Notes: generated by a model from the sequence alone, not told the origin. Shown: positions 14,868 to 22,798, numbered from the stretch's first letter. The stretch is 34,726 nucleotides of DNA from Deltaproteobacteria bacterium (GCA_009692615.1 SHYW01000047.1:1-34726); one strand, 5' to 3'. Translations and numbers: made by a program.

Positions 14868-15040
14868 AAGCCCTGTCTCCCTCCGAAAATAAAAGAACCT
14901 CAGGCTCATCCAAAGCTTGGCGGTTTCATCAAAACGTCAAATAAGCTCTAAAGCATGATTCAAAGTATCACGCGGAGATGTAGATAGCTAAGCCCTCGGC
15001 GGAGCACGGTCAACGCGTGCGCGGCGCCGATTCGAGATAC

Positions 15041-15331
15041 TCAACAGGCGTAAATATGCACGTCCCGCTCGTCGATATTGCGGCCCCGGGCGATCAGTTT
15101 GACGATACTGCAAATATTGCGGCTGGCGTCGGTCATTCCCGCCGCCGAGAACCCGTCTTTAATATAGCGGCCGACAAACTGCTCTTCGCCCATGCTGACG
15201 ATCTGGAGATAATCCTTGTCGCCGTTGCCATCGAAATAGTGCTTGGTCCCCGGCGCGGCGCCGTCCAACTCCAATTGCAGCGCCTCGGAAATTTTAATGC
15301 CGACGAACAAGCGCTTGGCCAAATCAACCAT
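15041..15331 (-). CDS. Hypothetical protein, 96 residues
   Basis: This small soluble protein starts with MVDLAKRLFVGIKISEALQ and ends in VHIYAC. A ribosome-like GGAG precedes the ATG at 15331 by about 9 bases. The sequence is balanced and protein-like (mixed charges, aliphatic spacing), and its codons match its neighbours. The KRLFVGIKIS opening superficially recalls LigT/RNA 2',3'-cyclic phosphodiesterases, but neither HxT motif is present and the length is half, so that is not proposed. No transmembrane helix or signal peptide is visible. It is in tandem with the membrane protein gene at 15466-16011. Confidence 0.55.
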   Translation of the reverse strand: MVDLAKRLFVGIKISEALQLELDGAAPGTKHYFDGNGDKDYLQIVSMGEEQFVGRYIKDGFSAAGMTDASRNICSIVKLIARGRNIDERDVHIYAC

Positions 15332-15465
15332 CGACGATGCTCCTATGCTCTCCCACGAAAATCTAAGAGCGGTGAATTAAGGAAACGAGCAAACACGCCG
15401 CGGCGTGAATGCATGCCATGAACACGCACCCAACCCGCGGCGAGTTAGTAACTCGGAGTAGTTAC

Positions 15466-16011
15466 TCAGTTGGTGATCTTGAGGGCGATGCCCAGAGGCA
15501 GAGCGATTTCGCCGATACTCATGGCCGTGCCGAGCTTTTCGATTTCCCACGACGACACGGTTTCTTTCGACACTGCCTCTTTAGGCGCGGCGTCCTTGGC
15601 GGCAACTTCAGGCTTGGGCATTTTGATCAAGTACTTTACGTTGTTGCCGTCGCTCAAGGTCACCGACAACACCAGCTCTTTCCCCTCCTGGGAACCGAGG
15701 GTTTGTAACGAAGCGATGCGATTCGAAAGAACGGTTTTGTCCACCGTAATATTGTAAAACCAAATGAACGCGCCCGCGGTGACGATTAGCAGCAATATCG
15801 CATATCGGCCGACGCGTTTCTGGCGCTGGATCGCGGAGGTGCGCTGGCGATCGAAGAATCGGCGGAAGGTTTCGGTTTCAATCGCTAAGCGCTTCGCCGG
15901 ATCTTGCTCCGGCGAACTCGGCGGCTGGTCGAAGGAGAGCCCCCAACTGTTCATAACCATTCCAACGCAAATCAAAACCAATGGAACTAAGACGATGAAT
16001 ATAGGATGCAT
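15466..16011 (-). CDS. Two-helix membrane protein, function unknown
   Basis: The best start is the ATG at 16011 (181 residues, MHPIFIVLVPLVLICVGMVM), supported by an AAGGGA ribosome site seven bases upstream. Helix one spans about residues 3-20 and helix two about 82-102 (YAILLLIVTAGAFIWFYN). The segment between them is charged and probably cytoplasmic, with EQDPAKRLAIETETFRRFFDRQR. The C-terminal 75 residues probably face the periplasm and are Ala/Lys/Glu-rich around PEVAAKDAAPKEAVSKE. The open frame continues upstream to about 16187 without an obvious start. No family was recognised. It is oriented away from the sigma-factor gene. Confidence 0.55.
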   Translation of the reverse strand: MHPIFIVLVPLVLICVGMVMNSWGLSFDQPPSSPEQDPAKRLAIETETFRRFFDRQRTSAIQRQKRVGRYAILLLIVTAGAFIWFYNITVDKTVLSNRIASLQTLGSQEGKELVLSVTLSDGNNVKYLIKMPKPEVAAKDAAPKEAVSKETVSSWEIEKLGTAMSIGEIALPLGIALKITN

Positions 16012-16631
16012 AAATATCCCTTCCGATACAGACTCGTACGAGCCTGCGGTTTTAGGAAGAGGGAGGGTAGGCAAGACTGGGAAATTCGACGGCGTAGCAA
16101 CTACGCCGCTGTTCATGCCGGTGAGGATTTCGCGAGCCCAGTCTTCGACCTCTTGCGCGCCAGTAGCATCAAGGCATGATCGAGATCAATTGTACAGGAA
16201 CATAGTATTAGTAGCAAACAAGCATTTCAAAACGATCATGCTCCGAGCTAATCGAATAAACGCGAATGCGCCGAAGGAAGTACTCGGATTGCGCCGTCAA
16301 TCGCGATAGTCGCGAGCCAGCCGATCGGCCGGCGCTTAGCCTGCAGAGAATATTCATATCCGCTGCGATTGCATAGTAAGCGAAACCCCTGTAAGTCTAG
16401 TGCTCCATTCCTTTTATTAACCAGGGCCACGGCCCACGCCAGCTTACAAGATCGTTGAAGATTCCCATGCGTCTATTGGGGCGACCGCGGCCCATAGGCC
16501 GCAACTGATAAAAACTGGCCGCATAACCTGAACGGAATCGCCGCATCTAACGTCTAATAGCCTACCCAGCCCGAGGGCTGCGCAGGTCAAGGAGCTCGCG
16601 ACGGCGGCGAACCGTTTTGCAAGGAGACGAT
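16012..16631. other. Intergenic region upstream of the sigma factor
   Basis: About 620 bp lies between two divergent genes. No complete gene is recognised. Notable items are a perfect 8-bp-arm hairpin CGGCGTAG-CAA-CTACGCCG (16090-16108) and an open minus-strand stretch (16012-16187) in frame with the membrane protein gene. AAGGAG (16621-16626) serves the sigma factor. No clear promoter for either gene was identified. Confidence 0.4.
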
Positions 16632-18167
16632 ATGTTGCAACCTGATATGGGAAACCTCATGGAAGAAGACAACAAAAATGATTTCACAAGTTTAGAGATC
16701 GGCGCTGCGGAAGATGCCGGTTTTGCTGACGAAGCCCACGGCAACAGCGAAAACGAGGAAGAGACCGAACCCAAGGAGTCGGTGTTCGCCCTCACCTCGG
16801 TGCAGCAATATCTGCGCGATATCGGCGCCATCACGCTGCTGACCCGGGAGCGCGAAATCGAGCTCGCTAAGCGGATCGAAACCGGCCGCAAGCAAATCCT
16901 GCGCGCGCTATTTTCCGCGCCACTGTCGTGCCGCTATGTCCTCCAACTCGGTCAATCCATCGCCACTGGCAATTTGGAAATCAGCGAAGTAGTGGAAAAA
17001 CCCGAGCGCGACAACGAAGAGCAAGCGATCGCCTTCGACAGCAAACCGTTTTTGCTGACGGTGGCAAAGCTGCGCCGTCTGAGCCAGAACCAAGAAGAGT
17101 TGCGCCGCGAATTGTCGCACAAACGGATTTCCCAAACCCGCCTGCGAACATTGCGCGACAAAGAAGCCGCCGTTACCGACAAGATTTGCGACCTAACGCA
17201 ACAGCTTCATCTGGCGTCCGGCCAAACCGATGAGTTGGTGCGACGTCTCAATCAAGCCGCCAGCCGCGTCGAAGACCGCGTCGCCCAGTGCGCTACGGCG
17301 AGCAAAGCTAAACGGCTGGAGCTCAAAGCGCAAATCGACGCCATCGAGAAGTCCATCGGTCTACCGGCGCAGAAGATCCAGGAGATTGCGCGCCTCATCA
17401 TCGACGGCCAAAACATGGTCAGCGCGGCGCGCAAGGATTTCACCGAAGCCAATCTGCGCTTGGTGGTCAGCATCGCCAAAAAATATATCAACCGCGGCCT
17501 GTCGCTCCTCGATCTGATCCAAGAAGGCAATCTCGGCCTCATGCGCGCGGTGGAGAAATTCGACTACCGGCTCGGCTTTCGCTTCTCGACCTACGCGACT
17601 TGGTGGATTCGCCAGGGCATCACGCGCGGGCTGATCGATACCGGCCATACCATTCGCGTGCCGGTGCACCGCGTCGAATCGCGCAACAAAATTTTGCACA
17701 ACGCGCGGGAACTACAGCGCCGTCTCGGCCGCGACCCCAAGCCCGAAGAGTTGGCCATCGAGCTCGGCATGCCGGTTACCGAACTGTTGAACCAGATGCA
17801 GACCCACGGCGAACCGATCTCGCTGCAAACGCCGATCTGGGAAGACGGCGACGAGCTCGGCGATTTCGTCGAAGACCGCATCCGCGCGCAACCGGAAACC
17901 GAAATGATGGATGCCGCCGTCTGTCTGAAAGTCCGCCAAGCGCTAGCGGTTTTAACACCGCGCCAGGAAACTATTTTACGCAAGCGCTTCGGCATCGCCG
18001 AAAGCCGCGACTATACGTTGGAAGAGTTGGGCGAAATGTTCGCTGTGACTAGAGAGCGCATTCGCCAGATCGAGCAAAAGTCGCTGCACATCCTGCGCAA
18101 CCCCAAGCTCCGCAAACCCCACGCGGCGACGGTTGCAGCGGTGCCATTCGATCCGTTGTTGAACTAA
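16632..18167 (+). CDS. rpoD: RNA polymerase sigma factor, sigma-70 primary type
   Basis: The protein (511 residues from ATG 16632, with AAGGAG five bases upstream) directs RNA polymerase to promoters. It has a short acidic N-terminus instead of a full region 1.1, then region 1.2 (about 50-85, [20 protein letters not shown]). A non-conserved insert of about 170 residues follows. Region 2 (about 270-340) has [37 protein letters not shown] and [13 protein letters not shown]. Regions 3 and 4 (about 443-490) include [14 protein letters not shown] and the helix-turn-helix [20 protein letters not shown]. The IRVPVHRVE segment and the short C-terminal end differ somewhat from typical RpoD, so it may be a second, primary-like sigma. 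The dnaG-rpsU neighbours common for rpoD are absent. Confidence 0.9.
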   Translation: MLQPDMGNLMEEDNKNDFTSLEIGAAEDAGFADEAHGNSENEEETEPKESVFALTSVQQYLRDIGAITLLTREREIELAKRIETGRKQILRALFSAPLSCRYVLQLGQSIATGNLEISEVVEKPERDNEEQAIAFDSKPFLLTVAKLRRLSQNQEELRRELSHKRISQTRLRTLRDKEAAVTDKICDLTQQLHLASGQTDELVRRLNQAASRVEDRVAQCATASKAKRLELKAQIDAIEKSIGLPAQKIQEIARLIIDGQNMVSAARKDFTEANLRLVVSIAKKYINRGLSLLDLIQEGNLGLMRAVEKFDYRLGFRFSTYATWWIRQGITRGLIDTGHTIRVPVHRVESRNKILHNARELQRRLGRDPKPEELAIELGMPVTELLNQMQTHGEPISLQTPIWEDGDELGDFVEDRIRAQPETEMMDAAVCLKVRQALAVLTPRQETILRKRFGIAESRDYTLEELGEMFAVTRERIRQIEQKSLHILRNPKLRKPHAATVAAVPFDPLLN

Positions 18168-18181
18168 GATTCGAATAGGAA

Positions 18182-18256
18182 TTAACCACGAAAGGCACGA
18201 AACACACGAAAATAAGATCCCGACATTGTCCGACCTTTCGTGTTTTTCGTGGTTAA
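18182..18256. terminator. Bidirectional terminator-like inverted repeat (ACCACGAAA type)
   Basis: Perfect outer arms TTAACCACGAAA (18182-18193) and TTTCGTGGTTAA (18245-18256) flank inner CACGAAA/TTTCGTG units. It sits between the convergent sigma factor and tenA genes, with T-rich DNA on both sides, so it can end both transcripts. The same ACCACGAAA..TTTCGTGGTTA sequence is a dispersed intergenic repeat in many environmental genomes. Confidence 0.6.
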
Positions 18257-18274
18257 ATTTCTTCTTCCCAAGAT

Positions 18275-18946
18275 CTACACCGGCCAATTTTCCATCTCAT
18301 AAGCCTGCTGCCAAAACAAAAACTCGTAACGGCTGCTGAGCACAAATAGCTCCGCCATGCGCTTCTTCTCGTTCGCGCTGGCAATCTGACCGAGACGATC
18401 TAGCAAAGCAATTTGCCCACGCACCGGCTGCCAAAACGATTCCGCGGCGTAGGTCTCGATCCACGAGCGATAGATCTTCGGTTTGCTCGGCCGCTTCTTA
18501 TAAAACCGCCGCCCCACTTCGCCGTAGATCCAGTAACATGGCAGAACCGCAGCGACCAATTCGCCGAGCGTGCCGCCGCGCGCCACCGATTGCAGATGAT
18601 CGATGTAGGCTTGCGTCTTCGGCCCCTTCTTCACCGCATCCAATTGTTCCCGCGATAAACCGAGCGACTTGCCAAAGCTCGCATGAAAACCGCGCTCGAC
18701 TTCAACCGCGCCAATCGCATGGCGGCAAAACAGTTCGAGGGTTTCCAAATCCGGCGCCATCGCCCCGCCCCGGCACAGCACCTGCGCGAAGTCGAGCAAG
18801 TAAACGTAATCCTGCAAAATAAAGTAAGTAAACTTCTCCATCGGCAAAGTTCCCGCTTCCAGCTCCAGCAAGAACGGATGATTGTCTATGGCACCCCATA
18901 TTCGCTCGGAGCGCCGCCTTAGTTGTCCGCTAAATTTTTCCGCCAT
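18275..18946 (-). CDS. tenA: TenA family protein (aminopyrimidine aminohydrolase/thiaminase II)
   Basis: The 223-residue all-helical enzyme belongs to the TenA family, which hydrolyses aminopyrimidine breakdown products of thiamine for salvage. The catalytic set of B. subtilis TenA is conserved with an offset of two or three: Asp46 (ILQDYVYLLDFAQ), Cys137 (AAVLPCYWIYGEVG) and Glu208 (SSRYEFLFWQQAY). YRSWIETYAAESFW is also typical. The retained Cys places it in the TenA_C class and not the Cys-less TenA_E class. It is the first gene of the long minus-strand region. Thiamine diphosphate-dependent enzymes occur twice in this window, but no thi biosynthesis gene or TPP riboswitch was seen next to it. 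Confidence 0.9.
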   Translation of the reverse strand: MAEKFSGQLRRRSERIWGAIDNHPFLLELEAGTLPMEKFTYFILQDYVYLLDFAQVLCRGGAMAPDLETLELFCRHAIGAVEVERGFHASFGKSLGLSREQLDAVKKGPKTQAYIDHLQSVARGGTLGELVAAVLPCYWIYGEVGRRFYKKRPSKPKIYRSWIETYAAESFWQPVRGQIALLDRLGQIASANEKKRMAELFVLSSRYEFLFWQQAYEMENWPV

Positions 18947-19045
18947 GGTTTAGAAGTATCGAAAATGTGTTGGCAAGGAAAGCTTGAGGAATAATTAAAC
19001 GTTGGCAGGACTTTCGTTTCTACGAATGACACGAGCTATGCATAG

Positions 19046-19948
19046 CTATCGCTTCCGCACCTCAAACCCCGCCGCTTCCTCCTGCAAACGAAACAGCGAA
19101 GCCGTACTTTGCTCAGACCAACCTCGGTTGATGGCGTGAATCATCGTTTGCTCGACCAATGCCGCGATCGGCATCGGCACGTTGTGTTGGCGGCCCAACT
19201 CGGTTGCCAGGCCAACGTCTTTGCGTGACAGGCCGATGCCGAAACTTGCTCGGCCTTCGTAATTTCCTTTGAACGCGGTCTCGGCAAAGTTCTTTAGCAA
19301 GTTCTGCAATTGCACATCCAAACCCCAGCACATGCACTTCCACAACATTTCAGGATCGGCGCCGGCTTTGGCGCCCAAGACCAAACCTTCGCCGATCGCC
19401 AGACCGATGCTGCGCCGCACTAAGTTGTGTGCCAACTTGATCACGGTGCCGGTTCCCAACTCGCCGGCGTAGACCACCGTGTCGCTAAAAGCATCGAAGA
19501 GATGCTTTACATCGTTGAATGTCGCGTGCCCGCCGGAAGCCAACACCTGCACGCTGCGCTTGGCGATGCCGTCTTTACCGACAATCAACGGCGCATCCAT
19601 CACCTGCGCGCCGCGCGGCGCGAACTCGGCGCCGATGCGGCAAATCAGATCGGCGCTGCTGCTGGAAAGATCGACGTAGATGCTGCCGGCGTGAAGGCCA
19701 TGCACGAGACCATTGGGCCCGAGCGCCACTTGCTCAACTTCCGGCGGTCCGGGAAGCGAGGTAAAAACGATGTCGCATTCGCGCGCAACTTCCGCCGCCG
19801 TTGCCGCGTAGTGGGCGGCGCCGTCGAGCAAAGGTTTGACCGCGGCCAAGCGAACGTCGTGGACGACCATGGCGTAGCCCGCCTTCTGAATATTTCTGGC
19901 GACGACACCGCCGATGGTTCCTAAACCGACAAAACCGATAGTTTGCAT
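19046..19948 (-). CDS. NAD(P)-dependent oxidoreductase, 3-hydroxyisobutyrate dehydrogenase family
   Basis: The 300-residue reading starts at ATG 19948, with GAGGTG just upstream. The N-terminal Rossmann motif GFVGLGTIGG and the VFTSLPGPPEVEQV segment bind the cofactor. The catalytic Lys lies in GTGTVIKLAHNLV (about 173). The usual substrate-binding signature DAPVSGG..GA..G is altered here to DAPLIVGKDGIAKRSVQV, so the small 3-hydroxy-acid substrate may differ from hydroxyisobutyrate or tartronate semialdehyde. The C-terminal helical domain with RKDVGLATELGRQHNVPMP is complete. It is about 97 bp upstream of tenA on the same strand and downstream of a binding-protein gene, so it may belong to an organic-acid catabolic cluster. 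Confidence 0.88.
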   Translation of the reverse strand: MQTIGFVGLGTIGGVVARNIQKAGYAMVVHDVRLAAVKPLLDGAAHYAATAAEVARECDIVFTSLPGPPEVEQVALGPNGLVHGLHAGSIYVDLSSSSADLICRIGAEFAPRGAQVMDAPLIVGKDGIAKRSVQVLASGGHATFNDVKHLFDAFSDTVVYAGELGTGTVIKLAHNLVRRSIGLAIGEGLVLGAKAGADPEMLWKCMCWGLDVQLQNLLKNFAETAFKGNYEGRASFGIGLSRKDVGLATELGRQHNVPMPIAALVEQTMIHAINRGWSEQSTASLFRLQEEAAGFEVRKR

Positions 19949-20061
19949 TTTTACACCTCGTAGCAATTAGATTGCCTATCCTTAGCAATCTTTGACTTTC
20001 CCTTTTGTATGGGGGATAAAAACTGGCAATGGTTCAGTTTCATTTTAACGTCGCATCTCAA

Positions 20062-20122
20062 TGTAGGGGCCGACCTGTGTGTCGGCCCTCCGGACGGGCG
20101 GACACATAGGTCCGCCCCTACA
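20062..20122. repeat. GTAGGGGC-type dispersed inverted repeat
   Basis: Terminal arms TGTAGGGGC (20062-20070) and GCCCCTACA (20114-20122) enclose further complementary GGCCGACC/GGGCGGAC-like segments. This GTAGGGGC..GCCCCTAC hairpin is a known kind of dispersed intergenic repeat (often around 60 bp). It lies between the oxidoreductase gene and the upstream binding-protein gene. Confidence 0.65.
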
Positions 20123-20180
20123 AGAATTGGCGAAACTGAATCCCTACCTAAAAACTCCCAGTCCAGATCTTCAACGCCAG

Positions 20181-21197
20181 CTATTTCAAACCGTAATTCG
20201 CCGCCATTTTGTCGATAAAGCCATTCTCATCGAGTTTGCGAATCAAGCGGCTATCGATCAGCTCTTCGACTTTCACGCTGGCGATTTTCGGATTAAGCGT
20301 GGCCAACAGCCGGCGAATGTTGCGCATGCCGTCCACCACGGGAATCAGCCGGCGCTCGACGCCGCTCAAATAATCTTGATAGCCTTCCTCCGCCACCGCC
20401 GGATCGTTGATCTGAAAGCGCCGCATCATGGTCTTGATCACCACCGCCTTGTTCGCCGGCGCCATGCTGTAGGCCAGACTCTCAATCAACGTCATCAGCA
20501 ATTTCTCGGCAATGTCCGCGCGCTTTTGTAAAAACTCCGGCGAGACCACGATCGCTTGGCTGAGCAACGGTATCTTCGCCAGCTGCAACTCCGCGATGAT
20601 AGTGAAGCCTTTACTGCGCAGCCGGCGCACCAACGCGCCATCGAGCACCGCCGCGTCAACTCTGCCGGCTTCCAGCGCTTGGCCAATCAACACAGAATCG
20701 CCGATGGGCAGTAAATTAATATTGTCCCGCTTGTAATCTAAGCCGACATGCTCCAACGCCAAGATGGTGTTGATCCAAGTGGTGCCGCCGGGGTTCTGAA
20801 TACCAAAGCGCTTGCCGCGCAATTCTTCGGCGCGCTTGAAGCTCGGATGGGCGACCAAAGTGTGCGTCAGCGTGCTGGATATCGACGAGAGAATTTTCAG
20901 ATAAGAACCCTGCCCCGCCGCGCCCAACACGGAAGTGCCGCCGGTGTAGCCGACGTCCATTTCGCCGGACACCAAAAGCGCCACCAGCGACGCCGCCGCG
21001 CGCACGAGAATGACCTTTGGATCGAGACCATACTTGGCGAACAGACCTTGTTCTTGAGCAAGATAGAGCGGTGTCGTGCGCGGACTCACGGCGGCGTAGC
21101 CGATGGTGATCTTGGTTTGCGCAGAAGCGACGGTGAACTGAGCAACCATCGCATACAGAAATAAAAGCCAGATAGAAACCGTACGAAAGTGACGCAA
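20181..21197 (-). CDS. ABC transporter substrate-binding protein, NMT1/THI5-like
   Basis: The 338-residue secreted binding protein starts at TTG 21197, with a near-perfect AAAGGAGG six bases before it. It opens with a signal peptide (RTVSIWLLFLYAMVAQFTVASAQ, residues about 5-26). The mature part has the periplasmic-binding fold of the NitT/TauT/NMT1 family: SPRTTPLYLAQEQGLFAKYG, LLVSGEMDVGYTGG, ELRGKRFGIQNPGGTTW and ALEAGRVDAAVLDG. Such proteins capture sulfonates, pyrimidines, phthalate-like acids or other anions. No permease or ATPase gene accompanies it, so it either pairs with a distant transporter or acts as a sensor. The gene lies 97 bp upstream of the oxidoreductase ORF region's repeat and downstream of a crotonase gene. 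Confidence 0.87.
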   Translation of the reverse strand: MRHFRTVSIWLLFLYAMVAQFTVASAQTKITIGYAAVSPRTTPLYLAQEQGLFAKYGLDPKVILVRAAASLVALLVSGEMDVGYTGGTSVLGAAGQGSYLKILSSISSTLTHTLVAHPSFKRAEELRGKRFGIQNPGGTTWINTILALEHVGLDYKRDNINLLPIGDSVLIGQALEAGRVDAAVLDGALVRRLRSKGFTIIAELQLAKIPLLSQAIVVSPEFLQKRADIAEKLLMTLIESLAYSMAPANKAVVIKTMMRRFQINDPAVAEEGYQDYLSGVERRLIPVVDGMRNIRRLLATLNPKIASVKVEELIDSRLIRKLDENGFIDKMAANYGLK

Positions 21198-21203
21198 GGT
21201 CTG

Positions 21204-21211
21204 CCTCCTTT
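21204..21211 (-). promoter_or_regulatory. Strong ribosome binding site deciding a TTG start
   Basis: On the minus strand the sequence AAAGGAGG is separated by six bases from TTG at 21197. A longer in-frame start exists about 39 bases upstream but would place this ribosome site inside the coding region and bury the signal peptide. The TTG start is therefore preferred. Confidence 0.7.
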
Positions 21212-21237
21212 GGTTTCGCTCGACAATGACACTCACC

Positions 21238-21303
21238 GTAGGGGCGGTTCGCGACCCGCCCGTCCCCGCTGCCCCTGGATTCCGGCCTGCGCCGGAATGA
21301 CGG
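21238..21303. repeat. Degenerate GTAGGGGC repeat fused to a CCGGAATGAC repeat
   Basis: The stretch begins with a partial GTAGGGGCGG..GACCCGCCC unit like that at 20062-20122. It continues into a perfect hairpin ATTCCGGC-CTGC-GCCGGAAT (21279-21298) followed by GACGG. The second part is the common GGATTCCGGC..GCCGGAATGAC REP-like sequence. Two repeat families have become nested here, between the crotonase stop and the binding-protein start. Confidence 0.6.
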
Positions 21304-21343
21304 AATTAAGAGACGTTGCCCAAGTCGATGAACAACAGCCGAC

Positions 21344-22186
21344 TTATTTCTCCCCCGCCGGCCGCTTTACCGGCTCCAAGCCGGGGCGATATTTTTTCTC
21401 GTCGAGAAACTCGCGCATGCCGCGCTCGCGGGTGCGCTCGGGGTCTGCGGCGCGCAGCGCCATGCTCTTGGCGCCGAGATATTCGTAGGCTTGGTCCATG
21501 TCCATGCCGCGCACGGCCTTGATCGCTTGCTTGGTGTAAGCCAGTACCATGGGGCTCTTGGCGATCAGTTCTTGGGCAATTGTAATCGTCTCGGCTCGCA
21601 ATTTTTCCGCCGGCACCGACATCGTCGCAATGCCCAGCTCCACCGCCTTGCGGCCATCGATCGTGCGCCCGGTCATGGCATAGAACAGAGCGTTGCGATA
21701 GGACACCATGTCGCCGAACACTTTGCTGACGTTGCCGCCGGGAATGATGCCCCAGTTGACCTCGGACAAACCGAAGGTGGCATCGTCCGACGCGATCACG
21801 ATATCGCAAGCGGCGAGCGACACGAACGCGCCGCCGTAGCAGTAGCCGTTGACCATGGCGATGCTCGGCTTGCGCGACCAGTTGAGCAGCTCCGTCGCCC
21901 AGCGCCGGTGCGCCGTCGCGGCGCGGAATCTCGCCACCGGATCGTTGTCGGTCTCGCGAAAGTATTGTTTCAAATCCATCCCCGCGCTCCAGCTATTACC
22001 CGCGCCGGTGAGCACGACCACTTTGGTATCTTTGTCGGTTTCGAGACCGTAGAGAATTTCTTCCATCTCGACATGCAACGTCGGGCTCATGGCGTTGCGC
22101 TTCTCCGGGCGATTGAAGGTAATCCAGGTAATCCCTTCCGCGTCGGTTTCAACCAGCACGCAGCTGTATTCTTTTTTGTTAGCCAT
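21344..22186 (-). CDS. Crotonase-fold enzyme, p-hydroxycinnamoyl-CoA hydratase/lyase-like
   Basis: The 280-residue protein (ATG 22186, AAGGAG upstream) is strongly similar to hydroxycinnamoyl-CoA hydratase/lyase (feruloyl-CoA to vanillin plus acetyl-CoA). Shared segments are FNRPEKRNAMSPTL, LTGAGNSWSAGMDLKQYFRE, IAMVNGYCYGG, ATFGLSEVNWG and REFLDEKKYRPGL. Tyr75 and Glu142 correspond to active-site Tyr75 and Glu143 of the Pseudomonas enzyme as I recall it. The positions of its Ser123 and Tyr239 appear as Val122 and Gly238 here, so substrate or lyase activity may differ. A generic enoyl-CoA hydratase is the alternative. No feruloyl-CoA synthetase or vanillin dehydrogenase gene is nearby. Confidence 0.82.
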   Translation of the reverse strand: MANKKEYSCVLVETDAEGITWITFNRPEKRNAMSPTLHVEMEEILYGLETDKDTKVVVLTGAGNSWSAGMDLKQYFRETDNDPVARFRAATAHRRWATELLNWSRKPSIAMVNGYCYGGAFVSLAACDIVIASDDATFGLSEVNWGIIPGGNVSKVFGDMVSYRNALFYAMTGRTIDGRKAVELGIATMSVPAEKLRAETITIAQELIAKSPMVLAYTKQAIKAVRGMDMDQAYEYLGAKSMALRAADPERTRERGMREFLDEKKYRPGLEPVKRPAGEK

Positions 22187-22249
22187 GCTTTTCTCCTTCA
22201 ATTGAATTTCTCCAAGTACTTCCGGATATCAAGGCGCCGCCAGCGCCAG

Positions 22250-22798
22250 CTAAATTCCCGAACCGAAGCTGAAATATTTTGGGGGGACATTTTTCACCGC
22301 GGGATCCTCGAGGGAATAAACATTCATGCGCACCAGGGGTGGCACGTAGACATGCACCGAAATCGCCCGCCCATTGGCCGCCTGGAGATTGGAGATTTGA
22401 TGAATCAAAGATGTCTCCTCGACGCGAATTGCGCCGATTTTGTAATCTATCGAATTAACCGACTTGATCATGCCATTGGGCGCTTTTTCAAAAAGCGACT
22501 CGGTCAGCACGCCTTGCAGTATCTTCAACCCACCCAGGGATCCGGCATGGTCATGGATCGACGAGCGCTGCCCGGCGTTCCAACACATGATCATGATTTC
22601 GAATTGCTCGGTTTTATGCACCAGATTGCGCGCATACCTGCGCTCTGAGAAGTGGGCATGGGCGTCCATCTCTTCTGCACCGATAACCAGCCGCTCAAGG
22701 ATATCCTGCATCCGCCCCGGCCCTATCGCCAAAGCCTCCGCTTCCAACAACTTTGCCAACTGATTTAACGAAAGTGGGTTCACGGCCATGTCAGTCAT
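22250..22798 (-). CDS. Cysteine dioxygenase family protein (thiol dioxygenase cupin)
   Basis: The 182-residue cupin oxidises cysteine, or a related thiol, to the sulfinate using Fe(II) and O2. Iron ligands are His82 and His84 (SSIHDHAGSLGG) and His133 (TSLIHQISN). Arg57 in YARNLVHK matches the carboxylate-binding Arg of cysteine dioxygenase; mercaptopropionate dioxygenases have Gln there. The mammalian crosslink Cys position is Gly, as in most bacterial enzymes. GGGAG supports the ATG at 22798. It follows the amidohydrolase gene by 28 bp, so the two are probably cotranscribed. Downstream of it is the crotonase gene after 63 bp. Confidence 0.88.
   Translation of the reverse strand: MTDMAVNPLSLNQLAKLLEAEALAIGPGRMQDILERLVIGAEEMDAHAHFSERRYARNLVHKTEQFEIMIMCWNAGQRSSIHDHAGSLGGLKILQGVLTESLFEKAPNGMIKSVNSIDYKIGAIRVEETSLIHQISNLQAANGRAISVHVYVPPLVRMNVYSLEDPAVKNVPPKYFSFGSGI

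Noticed and set aside
15041-15331. LigT-like RNA ligase/phosphodiesterase
   Set aside because: Only the first ten residues are similar; both HxT motifs are missing and the length is half.
18175-18275. TPP riboswitch near tenA
   Set aside because: This side is downstream of tenA, and the sequence is a simple palindrome without the conserved CUGAGA/ACCUGA-type elements.
21491-22648. Long plus-strand open frame of 385 codons
   Set aside because: It is antisense to the crotonase and cysteine dioxygenase genes, which have clear motifs and ribosome sites; it is His/Arg-rich shadow sequence of GC-rich DNA.
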